This document shows positions 50,777-61,421 of a stretch of 64,000 nt of DNA, piece by piece. Under the pieces are notes generated by a model that worked only from the letters and a program-made list of their open reading frames with translations, searched no databases and had not been told where the DNA came from. The translations under genes were made by a program, and so were the position numbers. Source of the DNA: Actinostola sp. cb2023 (lineage: Eukaryota > Cnidaria > Anthozoa > Actiniaria > Actinostolidae); the NCBI GenBank assembly GCA_033675265.1, contig JAUJYZ010000439.1, positions 843,001 through 907,000 of the forward strand, in the 5' to 3' direction. Every line of letters starts with the position of its first letter. Within the stretch, counting starts at the first letter, position 1.

Positions 50777-50845
50777 TACAGTTAAACCACTATTAGGTGG
50801 CCACCCCTATATTAGTGGCCAGTTACCAAAGTCCCGGAACTATTG
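50777..50845. repeat. Solo end related to the 46585 element
   Basis: TACAGTTAAACCACTATTAG, then GTGGCCAC and TAGTGGCC, resembles the left end and internal repeat style of the mariner-like element at 46585-47211. No partner end was found. Confidence 0.45.
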
Positions 50846-50944
50846 TCTACTGTAAAAACTATATTTATCAGCTACATACAAGCTATCGCTAATACAAGAC
50901 AGATTTCTCTTGCATTCACACCAGGCAATCATGGTCCAGATAAT

Positions 50945-51583
50945 TTAGAACTTTTGACCAACAGTAGCGTCATTGTACGATGGTGGAGGTGGCATGTTTG
51001 CTGGGTTCATTGGTACACTTGGAGCTGCTTGTGGTGGAGGGTAACTTTGAGAGGGATATTGTGGAGGGTAAGGCTGTGAGGGGTGTGGTTGAGAGGGAGG
51101 GTATTGCTGTGGTTGGGGATAATTAGTTCCATAGCTTGGTGATTGCATTGTCCCAGGGCCAGGATATGTGGTACTGGGTGGTGGAACCTGGTTGTAGCTC
51201 GTTGTTGTCGTTGCTGGTGCACTCACTGTACTCATGGTTGTTCCTTCATTGGCAACAGAGTCCTTCATTTTGTGACTGTAATAGCATGTGATGACTACCA
51301 GAATAACACCTATGCCAAGTAAAATAGGACCAACTATTCGGCAGTTCGCAGTATTTCTCTGTGTAGCCAGCCTATCCTCCATGCACCATGAACACCATGA
51401 ATGACTTTCATCCCAAAAAGGCTTGAGTGTGAACCCGACTATCGTAACTATCAGACCAATAAGCAAGAACATGATCGTAACAAATATCAGAAGGCACTTC
51501 TTCCGATTGTATTCGCTGCAAACACCTCCACGATAATTGCCATAGTAGATACGATTACCAGCGACTCGACCTTGAGGATGCAT
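50945..51583 (-). CDS. Two-helix membrane protein with PY-motif tail (paralogue 1)
   Basis: 212 residues in a single exon, starting at the ATG at 51583. A short N-terminus contains GRVAGNRIYY. The first hydrophobic segment (about 30-53, LLIFVTIMFLLIGLIVTIVG) and the second (about 83-102, VGPILLGIGVILVVITCYY) flank a Cys/Trp-containing loop. The C-terminal half is rich in Pro, Tyr, Gln and Ser and ends MPPPPSYNDATVGQKF. PPPPSY fits a PPxY ligand for WW domains, as in NEDD4-family ubiquitin ligase adaptors. No named family could be assigned. It is the most divergent of three co-directional paralogues. Regulation of membrane-protein trafficking or turnover is inference from layout. Confidence 0.82.
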   Translation of the reverse strand: MHPQGRVAGNRIYYGNYRGGVCSEYNRKKCLLIFVTIMFLLIGLIVTIVGFTLKPFWDESHSWCSWCMEDRLATQRNTANCRIVGPILLGIGVILVVITCYYSHKMKDSVANEGTTMSTVSAPATTTTSYNQVPPPSTTYPGPGTMQSPSYGTNYPQPQQYPPSQPHPSQPYPPQYPSQSYPPPQAAPSVPMNPANMPPPPSYNDATVGQKF

Positions 51584-52232
51584 CCTTCTTTATGAAGTGT
51601 AAACACTGGACGTTTCGTCGTTAATCAGCTCAGCTGTTGATAAAAATCAGTCACCATAAACTCAGCTGTTCGACTTCAGTGCAGGTCATGAAGACCACGA
51701 ACACAATTGTAAGAATAAAGTCGATAATACTGTCATTCTGGCTCAAAATAAAATCAAACTAAGTTTAATATATGAGTTTTAAAATACGTACGACAGACAA
51801 GTGTTGTGAACAAACTCAATCAAAATTCAATTTCAAGAACCAGTGAAGAAGGCGCCGAGTGGGCTACTCGCATCGCTTGAAAATACTTCCCCGTCCACAA
51901 ATCGAATTACCTTTTCTTGAATTAGATAAAAACGCAATCGTTGAGGCGACGACGAGAAACTGTTAACATGTAAACAATTCGACATTCACGGAGTTTGTTT
52001 TTGTCACGATACGTCTCTCTGTCCACAAAGCCACAAAGGAATCATGGGTAATTCGCTCAACGCCCATGGCCACCCGATGTTCCTTTCAATATACTCCTTG
52101 CTATTTTTCGGTTTTTTTCCCCGTCATCTTCTTTATATTTCGGAATTTTTTAAGTTTTATTTTTTGTCATTGACAGTTGTGGAACATTTCCATCTCATGG
52201 GTCCTGAAATCCAATACCTTCTTGCTTGGTTC

Positions 52233-52605
52233 CCCACAGGTAGCCCAAGCTCACTGTTTGTGGCTATTTACTAGAGATATACTGTATGTGACTAAACGAA
52301 ACATGGAATAAAATCGTTGAATTTCAATAAAATCCAATAAGACTTACATGGTGTCTTCTTTATATACTTGGTTATCCTCCTGCTGAGTTACAGCGAATTT
52401 CGTTAAGGTTTAGGCAAGGGAAAAGCAGCTAAACCTTAAACGAAATTCGCTGTAACTCAGCAGGAGGATAACCAAGTATATAAAGAAGACACCATGTAAG
52501 TCTTATTGGATTTTATTAAAATTCAACGATTTTATTCCATGTTTCGCTTAGTCACATATATCTCTAGTAAATAGCCACAAACAGTGAGCTTGGGCTACCT
52601 GTGGG
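52233..52605. mobile_element. 373-bp near-perfect foldback element
   Basis: The arms of about 180 bp begin CCCACAGGTAGCCCAAGCTC and end GAGCTTGGGCTACCTGTGGG, leaving a loop of only about 10-15 bases near 52415-52430. Its tips match the recurrent GGGNNNCCTGTGG motif. It lies between PY-tail genes 1 and 2. Confidence 0.88.
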
Positions 52606-52683
52606 TTGCCTTGAATATTGATGAATTGAATATATTATATATTGGAAATGTACATATAAAAAGCCATTTCATGGTTCATTATA

Positions 52684-53328
52684 TTAATATTTTGGACCAC
52701 CAACTACTTCACTGTAGGATGGTGGAGGTGGCATATTATCTCCCAAGACTGTATCACGTGGACCTGCTTGTTGCGGAGATTGCATATCTCTTGATGCTCC
52801 TGGAGCACTTGGAATTACTTGCTGTGAAGCGGGGTAAGGTTGGGGACTGTAAGATGGAGAGTGGAAGGGTTGAGGTGGGTAATAAGGCTGTGTAGGGTAC
52901 GGATGAGGAGGATATGGCTGAGATGCTGGATATAGTTGAGTGGTTGGATAGGCTGGTACTTGGGTTTGTCCAGCAATTGGCTGTGTAGCGCAACCCAATG
53001 GTACCTGGTTGTAAGTCACAGTTTGCATTTGAAACTGACCAGCTGTTCCAAAACCTCTTTGTCTGTGAATGTAAATTAATGTGATGACCAAACATAGACC
53101 ACTGAATCCAAGAAAAATCAAACCACCAATTGAATTGCCAGTTGTTAGAAATGTTATGGCAATCGCAAAGAACAAGATTGTGAAACCTATCCAACCAAGC
53201 TTTCTCCGATCACAATGTGTACATGAACAGTCACAGTATTGACTGGATCTGGTATAGTATATTCGATTCCCCACAACTCGACCTTCAGGGTGTTGCAATA
53301 TTCTGTTCCCGGATTCTGTTGGCTGCAT
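52684..53328 (-). CDS. Two-helix membrane protein with PY-motif tail (paralogue 2)
   Basis: 214 residues, one exon, ATG at 53328. It shares HPEGRVVGNRIYY with paralogue 1, then a Cys cluster (CDCSCTHCDRR). Two adjoining hydrophobic segments lie at about 44-63 (LGWIGFTILFFAIAITFLTT) and 67-87 (IGGLIFLGFSGLCLVITLIY). A YIHRQR positive stop follows. The tail contains QPYPPHPYPTQPYYPPQPF and ends in MPPPPSYSEVVGGPKY. The PPPPSY motif suggests WW-domain binding. It is strongly similar to paralogue 3, including upstream DNA, so the pair arose by segmental duplication. Function is unknown beyond probable membrane adaptor. Confidence 0.83.
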   Translation of the reverse strand: MQPTESGNRILQHPEGRVVGNRIYYTRSSQYCDCSCTHCDRRKLGWIGFTILFFAIAITFLTTGNSIGGLIFLGFSGLCLVITLIYIHRQRGFGTAGQFQMQTVTYNQVPLGCATQPIAGQTQVPAYPTTQLYPASQPYPPHPYPTQPYYPPQPFHSPSYSPQPYPASQQVIPSAPGASRDMQSPQQAGPRDTVLGDNMPPPPSYSEVVGGPKY

Positions 53329-54915
53329 GTTGCTGACAGTACTGTATCAAAATCAACTTGTAAGGCCAATAGCACTGTCTTGGTAGGCTTTTCTGATGTT
53401 AATAGAATTATCTGCATAAGCACAAGACAAGAGGAATTCTGTAAATTTATAGCTATCGCAATTTTGATTTTTTCATTTAAGCTTATATTTTGATAAACAA
53501 ACCACACAGACAGAATAAAGATATTTCAAATCATCCCACCTTTTAAGTCGCGAAAATACATTCGATTCAGCAGGAAATCCGGGGGGATTTCAGTTAAAAC
53601 TGATAAAGATTCGACACAGATCGATGGCCGACACGATGGCCGACACAGCCACTTCGCGTGACGGCTGACAACAAATGGCAACTGCATGGCATCATGGGTC
53701 AAATCTCACTTCGCCAATTTCGTTTTTTCTCTTTTTATTGTTATTTGTTCATATCCAAATCCTTACTCAAGATTCTTATTCTTTTAGAGATCTTACATCG
53801 ATGTTACAAATTTCATCCGTTTATGGATGGCCTGCCATTGATGCATTGAGTGGGTTACCTGTGTATTGCTTCAATATACATCATTTCCGGTCTCTCGTGA
53901 GGAACTTGCAATATCATCACTTTTAAACACACAGGAATCATCCATATAGCATTTACTTTTTGTACTTTATTTTTCTATTTTTCTTAATTCTTACAAATCT
54001 AGATCTTAACACTTTTTAAAAAAAATCACAATATTATTGTCCTTATAAATGCCATACACTAGTTTGTGTGTGTATCAGATTATAATAGCTAATTATTTAG
54101 TGATGTGAATAAACCAATACAATCTTTATATTTGCAAGTTAAAGTCTTCTTTAGTTTTTGTCATGATCATAGATCGACTGACAGTTTTGGAACATTTCCA
54201 TCTCATGGGTCCCAAAGATTATTCTCAAGGGTCCTGAAATCCAAGACATCCTTCACTGTTCCCTGTGTAGCCTGGCACATGGGGGAGGAGGAGGGGGGGG
54301 GGAGGGGAATAGAGGGGGGGGGGGAAGAGAGGGGGAGGGGAGAGAGGGGGAGGGGAGAGAGGGGAGGGGAAGACTGGGGGGAGAGAATGAATTAACGTTT
54401 TCCTGCAGCTATTATAAAAAGAGATTAACACTGACAATAAATGTCACATAATACATTCCTTTTGCACGCGTGGAATTTTAATGTCAAAAGCAAACATCAC
54501 ATCAGAAACATGCCCATTTTCACAGGCAGAGGTAATTTATGCTTTTGAAATTAAAATTCCATGCTCGCAAAACAAATATAGAATGAGACATGTGACATAT
54601 ATTGTAGTGTTAATCTCATTTTAAGCTGGACAAGGTCACATATTGAAATTCTTTTGACACCTTATTAGTAAATAAATATACAATACTCTATACAATACTC
54701 TATACAATACTACATGGCCTGCAAATAGTAATAATTATTCTGGGCAGACCAGTGGGATGAAATAAAGTGATGTAAAAAGTACAAGTACAAATTCTAATGA
54801 CAAGAAGAAAGAAAGGAAGACATAGATAATATTTAGTGTGACATAGAATGATTAATTAAAAAAATAATTAATTGATTCTACATATAAAAAGCCATTTTAT
54901 GGTTCACCCATTACA
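53329..54915. repeat. Duplicated upstream segment (unit 1) and purine-rich tract
   Basis: 53329-54140 corresponds in order to 55570-56740: shared promoter-proximal blocks, GCATGGCATCATGGGT, TTTTTCTCTTTTTATTGTTA, GAGTGGGTTACCTGTG, CATATAGCATTT and TGTGTGTGTATCAGATTATA. 54165-54265 also resembles 52165-52235 (GGAACATTTCCATCTCATGG, TCCTGAAATCCAA). A G/A-rich tract lies at 54278-54376. Confidence 0.75.
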
Positions 54916-55569
54916 TTAATATTTTTGACCACCAATTGCTTCACTGTAGGATGGTGGAGGTGGCATATTTTCTCCCAAGACTGTATCACTTGGACCTGCT
55001 TGTGTTTGTGGAGATTGCATATCTCTTGATGCTCCTGGAGCACTTGAAACTACTTGCTGTGAAGGAGGATAAGGTTGGGGACTGTGAGGTGTAGTGTGGA
55101 TGGGTTGACGACCACTAACTACTTCACTGTAGGATGGTAGAGGTGGCATTTTATCTCCCAAGACTGTATCACATGCACCTGGAGTGTGGAAAGGTTGAGG
55201 TTGGTAATAAGGCTGTGTAGGGTACGGATGAGGAGGATATGGCTGAGATGCTGGATATAGTTGAGTGGTTGGATAGGCTGGTACTTGAGTTTGTCCAGGA
55301 ATTGGCTGTGTAGCGCCACCCAATGGTACCTGACCAGCTGTTCCTAAACCACTGCGTTGTCTGTGAATGTAAATTAATGTGACGACCAAACAAAAACCAC
55401 TTAATGTAAGAAAAATGAAACCACCACTGAATATGTCACTTCCTAGAAATGTTACGGCAATCAAAAAGAACAAGATTGTGAAACCTATCCAACCAAGCGT
55501 TCTCCGATCACAATGTATACATTCAGAGTATTCATTCTGCATTCTGTTCCCAGATTCTGTTTGCTGCAT
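54916..55569 (-). CDS. Two-helix membrane protein with PY-motif tail (paralogue 3)
   Basis: 217 residues, one exon, ATG at 55569. It lacks the HPEGRVVGNRIYY segment of paralogue 2 but keeps CIHCDRR. The two hydrophobic segments are LGWIGFTILFFLIAVTFLGS and GGFIFLTLSGFCLVVTLIYI. The tail contains an internal duplication: TVLGDKMPPLPSYSEVVSG near residue 148 and TVLGENMPPPPSYSEAIGG at the end. It therefore has a canonical PPPPSY and a second variant PPLPSY. The family is unnamed; probable WW-domain-binding membrane adaptor by inference. All three genes lie on the minus strand in tandem. Confidence 0.82.
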   Translation of the reverse strand: MQQTESGNRMQNEYSECIHCDRRTLGWIGFTILFFLIAVTFLGSDIFSGGFIFLTLSGFCLVVTLIYIHRQRSGLGTAGQVPLGGATQPIPGQTQVPAYPTTQLYPASQPYPPHPYPTQPYYQPQPFHTPGACDTVLGDKMPPLPSYSEVVSGRQPIHTTPHSPQPYPPSQQVVSSAPGASRDMQSPQTQAGPSDTVLGENMPPPPSYSEAIGGQKY

Positions 55570-56740
55570 GTTGCTGACAACACTGTATCAATATCAACTT
55601 GTAAGGCCAATAGCAGTCTTGGTATAAAGCTAATCCTGCAAAGCACAATAACTTTAATATTTTAAGAATTCTGTAAAGCTATCACATTTGACTTTGAAAT
55701 TTTACTGTAACTTAATAAGATTTTGCCACAAGTTTTGAGTAATGGTATCACAAATGTATCAATTGCAGTTCTTGATGTATCATTGCCAGTTAATGAAAAC
55801 AATTCATTAACTGTATGAAATGTATTTCAATTCATTAACTGTATGAAAACAACAGCTTTGCAGTTTTTCCGCTATGTCCGTTGAAGTCAACAAAGGGTGA
55901 CAGGCAACACCATTTAAGTTATTAATTTGTTGATAAACTAACCACACAGACAGAATAAAGATATTTCAAATCGTCTCACCTTTCTCCTTTTGTCGCGAAA
56001 ATACGGAAGAATTCGAGTTAAAACTGATAAAGCTGGCCATTCGATTCGACAATCACAACAAATGGGCAACTGCATGGCATCATGGGTAAAATCTCACTTC
56101 GACAAAAAATACAATACCGTAATTATTTGATTCAGTTTTTTCTCTTTTTATTGTTATTTGTCCATATCCATTTTAATCCTTACTCTTAATAAGATCTTAC
56201 AACGACTGATTAAAATGTCAGAGGCCATTTATGGATGGCATGAAGACATCGAGTGGGTTACCTGTGGCACTTCTTTCATGGGCTTCCTGTGGTAGTGCGT
56301 TGGGAGACGCTGACGTCACCTTTGTGGATTTTATTCAGCGTGGGAGCAGACATTGGGCACAGGAATTGCTTTAGATAGACGTCATCATGAGCTGAGCTCT
56401 GCTTGAAAGTACATGGGGGCCGTGTTTTCCCCTCAGTTAAGGTAAATAATGACAGTAACCAGTAATCATCCATATTAGCCTCATTTCCCTCTCTTCATCA
56501 CACAGGAACCCCAAACCCCAAGGAGTTGCCTGCGGAGGAGGCTACCGGTCCATATAGCATTTTCGTTTTGTACTTTATTTCTCTATTTTTCTCAATTCTT
56601 ACAAATCTTCACAATTTTTTTAAAATTCACAATATTATTGTCCTTATAAATATCATACACTAATTTGTGTGTGTATCAGATTATATTAGCTAATTATTTA
56701 GTGATGTGAATAAAACAATACAATCTTTATTTTCCAGCAA
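55570..56740. repeat. Duplicated upstream segment (unit 2)
   Basis: The partner of 53329-54140. It contains an extra block at about 56278-56530 bounded by GGGCTTCCTGTGG and CACACAGGAACCCC (opposite orientations) that is absent from unit 1, consistent with a later insertion. Confidence 0.7.
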
Positions 56741-56782
56741 GTGTTACCACAAACATTTAGATTTACCCTTTCACTGTAATGC

Positions 56783-58624
56783 TTAGAGAAAATTATACTT
56801 GTAATTCAAAAAATGTTTTACGTGGTTTGGCACGGGTAAGTTTGAAATATCCCCTAAGCGTTCACGACTTAATGTTTGACGAATTACCAGTCGACAACAA
56901 TCCTGTAGACTTCGTACATTTCCTGTAAATAAACATACAAATATAAGTACATTTATGAAACTAATATAAAATACATGCTACGGTAAAGCCTGGTTCTCAT
57001 ATGCCAGGGAAGACAATTTTGTTTTCTGGTTTTCATTGGACAAAGCATAAAAATATGTATGTCAACAAACACGAATTCCCACTCAACACACTGGATATGA
57101 GCAAGCGTGCACTCTGATTGGCTACTCTACTAGTAGGCTATCAGCTCATATACCATGAGTAGAGAAAGTTGGAGATTTTCAACAATGGCAAACCAGTTTT
57201 ACCAAACTAAAAATAAAAGCAAATGCTATATTTCTCACAATCCAGTGGTTGTCTATATAATAAAACATTATTATTCCACTCAATCTCGTCATACATGTAC
57301 ATGGCTGACAGCCAACTCGGCTAGCGCCTCATTGGCTATCAGCTCATGTACGACTCAATTTTGTGGAATAATTAGAGCTCAAGAATCAGACGTTTTTGTC
57401 AACACGGACGGTGCGTGCCTTGACGAATGATGTTCGAAACGACTGTTGATGTCCATTTCGAACATTATTCGTCAGTGCGCGTTATTTTGACATTATTTTG
57501 TCCGTGTTGACAAAAAACGTCTGCTGCTTAAGCTCCCTATTGTTAATTAGTACACTATAATTCCATTGTGTTCTTTTGTTTTCATTTGACTATCACACAC
57601 TACATGTAACTAATAGTTACAGGTTTACCACACTATCAAGACACAAATATTAGAACTTACTTGTTGCACTTGTCAAAAACCTGACACAGCCACTTTCTGT
57701 ATTGTTCACATTACACATCATCTGAGAAATACCTAGAGGAGTCAGTCCCTCATCGTTAAACACGTTTACATCAGCACCAAATGTAAACAAAAGTTTCGCC
57801 AAAGTTTCGTTGTTTCTTAGAGCTGCCAGATGTAATGGTGTCTGTCCATCTTCCAGTCTCCTTATACTTGGTTTAGCTCCATGTTCCACTAATATCCGTG
57901 CACAAAGAATATTCCCTTTTATAACAGCATAACGAAGAGGAAAACCAAACTGTACATCTATGTTGGCTCCAGATTCTAAAAGGACTTTTACACAATTAGT
58001 TCTTTCACGAATTATTGCTAGTTGGAGTGCAGTAGTGCCTTTGTCACTCAGGGCATCAACCTGAGCATTGGATTCTAGTAAGAGCTTCACAAATGGCTCT
58101 CGACCATAGTGAGCAGCGACGTGTAACGAAGTCCATCCATCATCGCTTCTAGCATCGACGAGTTTTTTACTATCCAGGCCTTCGTAATCTAGAAGAAGAC
58201 GGCATATTCGAGTTCTGCCATGCATCGCTGCATAATGCATGGCAGTGAATCCACCGACTGAATCTTTAACTAATGGATCACCTCCTTCTTCTAATAAAAC
58301 CCTTAATGCTCTTTCCTGTCCTCTACTGGCTGCTAGATGCAACAGAGTCCAGCCATTTGGGTCTTTCTGATTCACTGATGCTCCACCACTTATCAGTTCT
58401 CGAACCATTTTCACATTTCCTGTTGCAACTGATTCTCTTAGTTTTTTAGCCTGTTCAGCTAAAGCCTTGGGCTTATGTCGTTTATCTTCACGTCTTAAAC
58501 GTTTTCTTGTCATTATAATCCGAAATCCTATGAGATATTTACGATCTAACGTCAGATTTTCAGGCACAAATATTTTGATCAATGGCTTTTTACTCAGACG
58601 CCATTTTAGTGTCCCGATAGGCAT
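56783..58624 (-). CDS. Ankyrin repeat and SOCS box protein
   Basis: Two exons, 58624-57661 and 56922-56783, join in phase 1 to 367 residues. Exon 1 encodes a basic N-terminus and about six or seven ankyrin repeats with typical cores: NGWTLLHLAASRG, GFTAMHYAAMHG, GWTSLHVAAHYG, GTTALQLAI and GQTPLHLAALRN. Exon 2 is a SOCS box: SLQDCCRLVI fits the elongin BC consensus SLxxxCxxxI, and ISNLPVPNHVKHFL fits the Cul5-box LPxP. By family the protein would be the substrate receptor of a cullin-5 ubiquitin ligase; substrate unknown. The start could be the ATG at 58624 or the second Met at 58513, which removes 37 residues. It is divergently paired with the gene at 59297. Individual ASB orthology cannot be assigned by eye. 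Confidence 0.9.
57366..57540. mobile_element. Foldback element in ASB-like gene intron
   Basis: The arms CAGACGTTTTTGTCAACACG and CGTGTTGACAAAAAACGTCT, then GACGAATGATGTTCGAAA and TTTCGAACATTATTCGTC, pair around a short loop. The outer ends are GAGCTCAAG / CTTAAGCTC. Confidence 0.78.
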
Positions 58625-59296
58625 TGCGGGTTGTCCAAAAAGCGTCCGAAGGCTGGTAACTAAGTTGGTACCAGGCCCTGTCGTGATTTTTGCGCGCGAA
58701 AAAAATTGGATTTTTTTTATTTTTATTTTAAAAAAATCAAAATTGAATTAAATTTCCCGGAGGGAAAAAGACTAAACAAACGAATAACAATGACATTCTC
58801 GATGACTCATGAGCTAATTACGATTCACTTTTTAAGTGAAAACTAAAAATATTACATTTGATACATATACGATTGAAGATATCCCATGTCAGGTTTGTCA
58901 AACACATCGCCTCCTAGTCCACGACCAAAACAGGCCAGTAACAAAACAAAAAAATATCACGTGACTTCAATTAATTACGACCATGATCCGAAAAGTGATT
59001 TTAAAGCAACCTGTGGCATTCTTGTGAAACTATTGTTTTAGCTGCAGGTCATTCTGGTGGGAATTTAAAGATGAATTCAAATGTCATTCATTTGCCATTT
59101 GGCGAGCAAACGGACATGACAAATTGCACGAAAAAAAATCATTAAAAAATTAATGCTTCCTTGTTCTTGATACTGCACTGGACATGCGCTGTAGCAAAAG
59201 ATCGATACAATAGTCAATGACCGCCATTCCCATTTTAGATTTAGATTTTATAGGCATTTTTGTCAGTGAGGCTTTCTATGTACCAGTTTTAAAAGT
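58625..59296. promoter_or_regulatory. Divergent promoter region, ASB-like gene / P4HTM-like gene
   Basis: About 670 bp between two start codons pointing apart. No TATA box or recognisable operator was assigned. The CAACCTGTGGC motif occurs at about 59008-59019. Confidence 0.4.
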
Positions 59297-61389
59297 ATGA
59301 CACGTCTTACAGCTGTTAAACTCAGTAGGTTTTGTATTTTTCTTATTTGTGTGAACTTGGTCTTGAGCAAAGAATGGAAATATGGAGTATCTTGTCAAAA
59401 TGGCGTTTGCTACAGAGAAGAAGACGAAGGACCTTGTATAGACGAGTACTACAACAAACCAAAGCTATTTCGATGGGAACCGATTAGGGTAATTAAGTCT
59501 GTTCTTTTGCTAAACCCGACGGTTATACGACAACTTTCCGATCGAATTCCTGATGAGTTTTATATATCACTCAAAGTAATGTTAAATGGGTAGTTTTTCC
59601 ATGCACTGATGCCACACTGATCCGACATGAGAAATGACAAAAAAAAAATTCATTTTGTGCCCTTCCAAACAAAAGAAAAGTCTTGTAAACCATTTCGAAA
59701 AGACAACTGAGATCAGTTTTGCGCTTCAGTTCTGCTCAAGTTGTTAGTCATGAAACTGTTTATTGTTTTGCTTTTGGTGACAGAACCAATTTCCGAACAA
59801 TCCATGATGGGAGTACGTGCTATAAGGCTCATGCACACTGGAAAGACGGTTTTCAGTTGTACCTTTTTACAAGAACGCAATTTTATTTAATTTTTTTTTA
59901 CTGCAATATACTAATTTTTCTTCCCGTATGACACGTATTAATAGTTTTATTCTAAATTCTGGTGGTTTACAGAAAGGTTACACACGTGAGTTGGAACTAG
60001 AACCAGATAAGAAATTCACGATGAGAACAGTAGCCTTGAAGCCTCCAATTTTCGGTAAGCCTCAGTGACTGACATTAAATTTATTCATGGTCTCTTGGTT
60101 TTTATTATATAGTCAAGTCAATCCGCGCGCTCTGATTGGCTGAAAACTGTGCTGTTTGTTAAATAAGAACTAGTTCTACAGTCGGCGGAACCCCGTTAAT
60201 GGACCTTTTCGTAGTTTCCCAGAATGCTTCATGATTCTGCGCGTGCAAGCGAGGTCAGGGTAAAAAATAGATCGAAAATATTAAGAGAGAACCAAGAAAT
60301 TCAATAGAAAACTTAGACTTTTAAATTAAAAGTGCGTAAGAAGAACTATAAAGATAGATGCAAATTCTCAAGCAAAGAAAATAGTTTTTTCCTGTTCTTG
60401 ATTAGATACAGTACTCATATTTTCCTCACTACACGATCAATTCTAAATAGTTTTCCTCCCTGACCTCGCTTGCGCGCGCAGAATCATGAAGCATTTAGGG
60501 AAACTACGAAAAGGTCCATACGGACACCAACAGGACGGAGAAGAAGAAGAAGAAGAAAAAGAAGAAGGGGAAGTACCACACAAGCAATAAAGAAAATCCT
60601 TACTAACAGATGTAATTTATTTCCTTCTCTGAAGAAACAATGTTGAATTCGACCACAACTTTTACTGACCGATATCTGTCAGTGTCAACAATTTCCCGCG
60701 TTTACCTGGAACGAACACGCGCGCGTCCAATATTCCCGCCAAAAGTTGCTCTCTCCGTTGTTTACGAGTCGCAAAGCATTTCAAATTCAAAACTCGATAA
60801 AACAGCGAAGAGAAGTCACCATAAATAGATCAAACTGATATTGTTTATTATTGTAGAATTGTTTACAAATGCTTTCTAATGACACGTGGCTTTTTGTGTA
60901 CAGAAATTAAGAACTTCTTGACTCCAGAAGAGTGCGAACACATCAAGAAGCTGGCTATCGACAAAGGTCTCCACACGAGCATAACACATTTTGATGAGCG
61001 ATTGCTTGAAAAGAAGAGCAACTTAGACGGTATGAAAGAAGTCTAAACTCCCTGATTTAATATTATCAGTTTTCCGTCCTGTGACTGCCTGAGACAAAGA
61101 CAGTTTCTACTGCTCACACTAATTTTGTTTGTGATTATTTGACCTCAGGCCATGCTGTTGGCATTGCCGGCCAATTTGTCAACTGGGATAGAAATCTAGA
61201 TGGCGTTATTACAAAAGACGAGGTGAGCGACTTATATGTTTCATTCCGCTTTTTTGTATAATTTATTTGTCATTAAAAATTCTGACTGTTTTTATTCTTT
61301 ATTTTGAAGATGATCCTTTATGCTCTAACATACAAGTATATGTATTTTTCAATGGAGGATATAGACAATATGTAAGTACATGCAAATAT

Positions 61390-61421
<32 letters not shown>

